This document shows, piece by piece, positions 5,701 through 8,080 of a stretch of 8,080 bases of DNA; the stretch's first letter is position 1; every line of letters begins with the position of its first letter. The position numbers and the translations under genes are program-made. The stretch covers positions 1 to 8,080 of the forward strand of contig CAZLPW010000089.1 of the NCBI GenBank assembly GCA_964561495.1, in the 5' to 3' direction. Under the pieces are notes generated by a model. That model made no database searches, was not told where the DNA came from, and saw only the letters and a list, made by a program, of their open reading frames with translations. The DNA is from CAZLPW01 sp964561495 (GTDB lineage: Bacteria > Fidelibacterota > Marinisomatia > Marinisomatales > UBA1611).

Positions 5701-8080
5701 AAACAGGTTATTCCCAGCGGACGTTCCAAAGTCAGCTATTCTTTGCCATCTTTGAAATGAGCTGACATTAACCCAGCTCTCATATGTAAAATTATATACA
5801 CCTGAGATAATTCCATCTGGGAAATCTATAAAGTCATCTTGACCATCAAAGGCAATAGACATATTGTCACCATCATGCGGTTCATCAGTGCATGTTGAGC
5901 AAGACCCAAAACAAACTGTATCAAGCACTAGAGACTCTTCACCTGTTGAGAAGTATCTATCTCCCCAGCTATCAGGGTTACCACAGCCTTGAGCAATAAG
6001 GTCATCACCATTTTCCCACATGCCTGACCAATCAGGAGCGGCAGTTCCTATCCTAAATTTGTAATGCACCATGTCACTGTTGGCTTCGACAGGAACGGTC
6101 ACTGTGTAGACGCCATCCATATCATCATCATTCATTACATAACCAACGAAGCCAAAGGCTCCGCCGGCAAGATAGACAAGTGAGTCACCGACTTCCTCCT
6201 GGCTCATGTCAACATTAAATGTAACATCGACTTCTGAGTACTGATTGCAAGGGACACAGGCGTTCATACAAACAGGATCCAATAGTATATCAGAGGTTAG
6301 AGTATAAAGCACTCTGTTCCCATCGTTACCAGAACACTCTCCAGGAACACTCTCGTCGTGCGGTTCTTCCCAGCTGTTACCGTTAACAAATTTGTATTCG
6401 TAGTAGGTAAATGGAGAAAGTTGGGCCGTATAGGAGTAGATGCCGTCTTGGTCATCATCAGACATCATCCAAGCACTCGGGTCCCAACCGTTGAAACTGC
6501 CAACAACATGAACTCCATTTGCAGAGGCCTCTTGGTCGCTGACATCAAAGTTAAATGTTACGTTTATTTCTTCCGGATAGTCCTCATTTGTTAAAGAAAC
6601 ATTGTCAACGACAACACTTCCTGAGGAGTGATTACCTTCACCACCTCCACCAATGGAAAATTCAAAACGAAAACCAACTATCTGATCAAGATCAAGCTGT
6701 TGGTTTAGATCCATCACTCCTGACCAACCAGTATATGTAAATCCTACACTGTTCCAGTTGTTAGTCGTTAACATTGGAATGGAGATACTGTTCCAGCCAG
6801 GCTCATGACCAAGGATATCAAGAAAAACAAAGTGATCCTCTCCCCAGCCATTTTCCGCGGGGGTAGTGACCCCAGCCATGTCACTTAGAATTATTCTAAA
6901 AATAACTTCCTCACCTGAGTATTGCTCTTCAACAAAGTAATCAAAGTTTAGAGTATTGTAAGCGGACCAGTCATAGGTTCCACCAGTTTCATATTCAGGA
7001 TGAATATGATTAATCTGAGAAAATCCACCCCACGATTCTGAATTATGGACGCTGTAATGAAATAGCGCTGAGTAGCTATTATCACTAGAGTTGTTTGACT
7101 CATGGTACTCAACAAAAGCAATCGCAGGATCCGCATTCGGATTATTCAGAGTATGCCAATAGGCAGATAGATCACCACCATCATCAAAATTTTCAATACC
7201 AGTAGTTAGATCTGGAGCATCATAGCATGCCGTACATGAGTTGATACATACCGGACTTAAGCTCAAATCAGATGATACAGTTTCAACAAACCTGTTACCA
7301 TTTTCAAGAGAACAATCAGAGGGTACCTGACTATCATGGTCATCGTCCCAGGTGTTGCCATTTATAAATTTATATTCATGTGTAGTAAATGGTGCGATCT
7401 GAGCTGTATATGAGTAAACACCATCACCATCTTCATCCGTCATTTGCGCACCAGCAGTCTCCCAACCATTGAAGCTACCTGCAACATGGATGCCGCTCTC
7501 TGAAACCACAGAGTCACCAATATCCAGGTTAAATGTTACGCTAACATTTTCGCATGGAGAGCACGAACTAAAACAGACAGGGTCAAGGATCATTGACTCT
7601 GTCCCAATATTTAAGTGTCTGTCACCATACACATTAGGGTCGCCACAGCCTTCGCGGATCAGATTGTCACCGTCTTCCCACATCCCGCTCCAGTCTGGAG
7701 CTGATGTACCAATTCTGTACTTATAGTGAAACATTGGCTGATCCGGCTCAAGTGAAACAGTAACAGAGTATAGACCGTCGTTATCATCATCACTCATTAG
7801 GTAACCATCGAACCCTATATTGCCACCAGCGACATATACAGACGAATCCCCTACATCCGCGTAGGTCATGTCAACGTTAAAAGTGACATCTACTAATGTT
7901 GGGAGCACATAGTCAATGCTTGAGACTTCCTCTGCTGTAAGCTCTGTGTCCCAGACAATCACATCATCAACATGCCCTTTCCACTCGTAGAGACCTGACG
8001 CAAAAGCGTACGGCATTGAGCCTATTACAAGCGGTCCGCCATCTGTGCTGTAAATATTTCCACCTGGGTCACCAGTAGCT
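2755..8080 (-). CDS. Giant modular secreted protein, C-terminal 1774 residues (LamG, CBM-like, C-type lectin, sorting domain)
   Basis: The gene is 5'-truncated by the right edge. The methionine at 8016 is internal, because 21 more in-frame codons before it complete a LamG-like strand pattern. Residues are numbered from the first whole codon (8079). The order is: end of a LamG/concanavalin-like domain (1-57, ending GHVDDVIVWDTELT); module A1 (63-176); B1 (179-285); a jelly-roll carbohydrate-binding-like domain (289-503, ending VVVDNVSL); B2 (505-611); A2 (617-730); a full LamG domain (736-956); a C-type lectin domain (966-1093); an unnamed HPEW domain (1104-1249); an Ig-like domain (1252-1353, with FSADGGSTF and KDYAGN); two GW-rich repeats (1354-1514); a His-rich linker; a second HPEW domain (1533-1674); and a sorting domain (1681-1774). 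No catalytic domain was recognised. It is probably an exported, sugar-binding adhesin or scaffold. The gene is richer in GC than its neighbours. Confidence 0.93.
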   Translation of the reverse strand, partial: ATGDPGGNIYSTDGGPLVIGSMPYAFASGLYEWKGHVDDVIVWDTELTAEEVSSIDYVLPTLVDVTFNVDMTYADVGDSSVYVAGGNIGFDGYLMSDDDNDGLYSVTVSLEPDQPMFHYKYRIGTSAPDWSGMWEDGDNLIREGCGDPNVYGDRHLNIGTESMILDPVCFSSCSPCENVSVTFNLDIGDSVVSESGIHVAGSFNGWETAGAQMTDEDGDGVYSYTAQIAPFTTHEYKFINGNTWDDDHDSQVPSDCSLENGNRFVETVSSDLSLSPVCINSCTACYDAPDLTTGIENFDDGGDLSAYWHTLNNPNADPAIAFVEYHESNNSSDNSYSALFHYSVHNSESWGGFSQINHIHPEYETGGTYDWSAYNTLNFDYFVEEQYSGEEVIFRIILSDMAGVTTPAENGWGEDHFVFLDILGHEPGWNSISIPMLTTNNWNSVGFTYTGWSGVMDLNQQLDLDQIVGFRFEFSIGGGGEGNHSSGSVVVDNVSLTNEDYPEEINVTFNFDVSDQEASANGVHVVGSFNGWDPSAWMMSDDDQDGIYSYTAQLSPFTYYEYKFVNGNSWEEPHDESVPGECSGNDGNRVLYTLTSDILLDPVCMNACVPCNQYSEVDVTFNVDMSQEEVGDSLVYLAGGAFGFVGYVMNDDDMDGVYTVTVPVEANSDMVHYKFRIGTAAPDWSGMWENGDDLIAQGCGNPDSWGDRYFSTGEESLVLDTVCFGSCSTCTDEPHDGDNMSIAFDGQDDFIDFPDGIISGVYNFTYESWVNVSSFQRWQRIADFGTSAGNNLFITSGPGTSNYPRFVLNSGSGEQIVDSSIPIEAGVWNHIAITLNDDNHGKMYINGEMVGENTNMTLRPADIGNGNTTNNWIGKSQYADAYFHGFIDEVRIWDFDRTQEDIQFHMNSQLSGSEPGLINYWNFNHGMGDIVHDLAGGDFNGSLINGAEWSSNAPGLESGFDCGSEIDGFTFVGGYEGSCYYMSDYQLFWDAAKLACEEAGGHLATITSDEERSHLVDDLGIDLTINNWGPWIGLSDHEEEGDWRWVSGEPLDYTNWAGGQPGIDSPENHATWSTGGWHDHPNSRNFNFILEIPGQTNPTDTTVYDLTWSVQIRASVGEYIDDFNYVGVAPNATNGFDSNYDELEPPLAPGNSVNLYFHHPEWNNFLGDNFSSDIKPEVGLEDTMQVWDFHFWSTTDGEASIEFDAYNVIDLPMILEDLGTGERFHLGDGPSHSFVAVADSLYHFRLSVGDVTPPELELGPSFHGPAIYVSDYLYQLYWMSSDGFWVDSVVVMFSADGGSTFVEELSTDEPVNILDWTAPDAEVITDAMFKVVLKDYAGNVTEKMSDHVITIAGHTLSTNISTGWTLWGVPMNPYNDSMEVNLGDDFSDYWDTFDYVDNGYTYNGVLKASEGYWLGSTQDATVDVSGMPIDFDYSVNLSVGWDLVSNPLVIDVSADSLLFIKDGNTKSYNEAVGEGWVNSIYGYNGSGYEIATHLSPWSGYWISVIENGVEMVMPIHAHSAGHGHRERDRDEGWSIAFEAQTDGASDNMMIIGHSETATDIFDTEHDALKPPIPPGPAYVSLFTSHPEWEHPLGSSFTKDIRSEVPAGGYQEWVLSVESSEQMINVSWSLESMPDEYEIGFSNDGGQYFEDMRSFSSLSLSAGSGLIVRVGTMVLGLAADAIPVEYALNQNYPNPFNPTTQIEYQLPVDEVVSIAIYDVMGRKVKSLVNGIESAGYKSVTWDATNELGLPVAAGMYIYTIETGSFRQMKKMVLLK
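2758..3039 (-). other. C-terminal secretion/sorting domain (PNPFNPTT type, FlgD Ig-like)
   Basis: Residues 1681-1774 read PVEYALNQNYPNPFNPTTQI, then EYQLPVDEVVSIAIYDVMGR, KVKSLVNG, GYKSVTWDATNELG, PVAAGMYIYTIETG and KKMVLLK. This is the type A sorting domain family that directs proteins through the type IX secretion system in Bacteroidetes and is widespread in FCB-group relatives. It confirms that the frame reaches its true C-terminus. Whether this organism has a type IX system cannot be judged here. Confidence 0.88.
3058..3483 (-). repeat. HPEW domain, copy 2
   Basis: Residues 1533-1674 start with WSIAFEAQ and contain FDTEHDALKPPIPPG, LFTSHPEW, LGSSFTKDIRSEV and QEW, matching copy 1 in order and spacing but with low identity elsewhere. 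It stands directly before the sorting domain. Confidence 0.65.
3538..4020 (-). repeat. Two GW-type beta repeats in the large protein
   Basis: Two related segments, 3802-4020 and 3538-3786. The first reads NISTGWTLWGVPMNP ... YTYNGVLKASEGYWLGS. The second reads NLSVGWDLVSNPLVI ... YGYNGSGYEIATHLSPWSGYWISV. Each has the GWxLxxxP opening and a GYW closing strand, seen in many secreted FCB proteins. Role unknown, probably structural. Confidence 0.6.
4333..4770 (-). repeat. HPEW domain, copy 1
   Basis: Residues 1104-1249 start with LTWSVQIRA and contain FDSNYDELEPPLAPG, YFHHPEW, LGDNFSSDI and EV...W. The same ordered motifs recur in copy 2 (3058-3483). I know of no established name for this domain; domains of this style are frequent near the C-terminus of FCB-group secreted proteins. 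The function is unknown. Confidence 0.65.
4801..5184 (-). other. C-type lectin domain in the large protein
   Basis: Residues 966-1093 carry the C-type lectin signature: FWDAAKLACEEAGGHLATI (first helix and strand), WGPWIGLSD, WRWVSGEPLDYTNW, then the long-loop GQPGIDSPENHATW and GGWHDH, closing with FILEIPG. The position of the usual calcium/sugar triplet reads QPG, and WHD stands where WND is typical. The closing cysteine of the canonical core disulfide is replaced by leucine (FILE instead of YxCE). Sugar binding is plausible but not shown. Confidence 0.85.
5212..5874 (-). other. LamG / concanavalin-like domain in the large protein
   Basis: Residues 736-956 follow the Laminin_G_3 pattern: SIAFDGQDDFIDFPDG opening strand, FTYESWVNV, the central GVWNHIAITLNDDNHGKMYINGEMVG and the closing FHGFIDEVRIWDFDRTQEDI. 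A short LINYWNFNHGMGDIVHDLAGG segment follows, as is usual for these domains. They commonly bind sugars or form protein contacts. The segment at the right edge of the window (7911-8080) is the end of a related domain. Confidence 0.85.
5890..6231 (-). repeat. Module A2 of the large protein (CBM-like, four-Cys)
   Basis: The second copy of the A module: VDVTFNVDM, VYLAGGAFGF, the loop DDDMDG, RIGTAAPDWSGMWENGD and a tail ending VCFGSCSTC. The DNA of the two A copies has drifted well apart even where the protein is identical, so the duplication is old rather than recent. Confidence 0.8.
6247..6567 (-). repeat. Module B2 of the large protein (CBM48-like, four-Cys)
   Basis: The second copy of the B module: INVTFNFD, HVVGSFNGWDPSAW, the loop DDDQDG, YSYTAQLSPFTYYEYKFVNGN and a tail ending VCMNACVPC. 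It directly precedes A2, whereas B1 directly follows A1, so the pair order is reversed. Confidence 0.8.
7225..7545 (-). repeat. Module B1 of the large protein (CBM48-like, four-Cys)
   Basis: A 107-residue module with VSVTFNLD, the hallmark HVAGSFNGW turn, the acidic loop DEDGDG, YSYTAQ, HEYKFINGN and a tail ending VCINSCTAC. The AGSFNGW element is typical of glycogen- or starch-binding CBM48/AMPK-type domains. It aligns without gaps to B2 (6247-6567), with about 57 of 107 residues identical by eye. Confidence 0.8.
7552..7893 (-). repeat. Module A1 of the large protein (CBM-like, four-Cys)
   Basis: A 114-residue beta-rich module beginning VDVTFNVDM, with VYVAGG, the acidic loop DDDNDG, RIGTSAPDWSGMWEDGD and a cysteine tail ending VCFSSCSPC. 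It aligns without gaps to A2 (5890-6231); by eye 73 of 114 residues match. Its overall shape (strand, AGG turn, DDxDGxYS, HYKY) recalls the CBM48/CBM20-like starch-binding E-set folds, but ligand residues cannot be assigned. Confidence 0.8.

Noticed and set aside
5890..7893. Recent DNA-level duplication or recombination hotspot between the A modules
   Set aside because: Protein identity is high, but the matching DNA segments differ at many synonymous positions, so the copies are old and no long exact DNA repeat is present.
8014..8016. ATG at 8016 as the start of the large protein
   Set aside because: The frame stays open to the window edge, and the 21 codons before it (ending GGPLVIGS) complete a LamG-like domain. 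It has no signal peptide, although the protein must be exported. The true start is outside the window.

Overview
The window looks like part of a chromosome from an uncultured marine bacterium of the Fibrobacteres-Chlorobi-Bacteroidetes (FCB) group, most plausibly Marinimicrobia (SAR406). Three things suggest this. The giant secreted protein ends in a PNPFNPTT-type sorting domain. Its repeated modules have AGSFNGW cores and end in a conserved cysteine cluster. The second secreted protein begins like the leucine-rich-repeat proteins common in that group. The phylum is an inference from protein style; the window holds no rRNA or marker gene.

Every supported gene is on the minus strand, so biological order runs from high to low coordinates. 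(1) 8080-2755 is the last 1774 residues of a very large modular extracellular protein whose start lies outside the window. It is built from LamG-like, carbohydrate-binding-like, C-type lectin and Ig-like modules and ends in a C-terminal secretion/anchoring domain. (2) A perfect 12-bp hairpin flanked by T-runs (2704-2731) separates it from the next genes. (3) A small GNAT acetyltransferase (2675-2190) is followed 20 bp later by glmS (2169-326), which makes glucosamine-6-phosphate for peptidoglycan and LPS. glmS is interrupted near its 3' end by a one-base frameshift; the remaining 70 codons, including the active-site lysine, are intact in the other frame. (4) From 264 to the left edge runs the start of a second secreted protein with a signal peptide and the beginning of a leucine-rich-repeat region.

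The giant gene and the housekeeping genes differ visibly in base composition (roughly 45% versus 25-35% GC in sampled lines), and the change falls at the terminator. GNAT-glmS is a likely two-gene unit for amino-sugar metabolism; the flanking genes encode cell-surface or secreted binding proteins with no evident direct link to it. No mobile element, CRISPR array, tRNA or rRNA was seen. The most notable items are the glmS frameshift and the mirror-image module order (LamG-A-B-X-B-A-LamG) with an invariant four-cysteine signature in the large protein. I do not see a convincing new multi-gene system.
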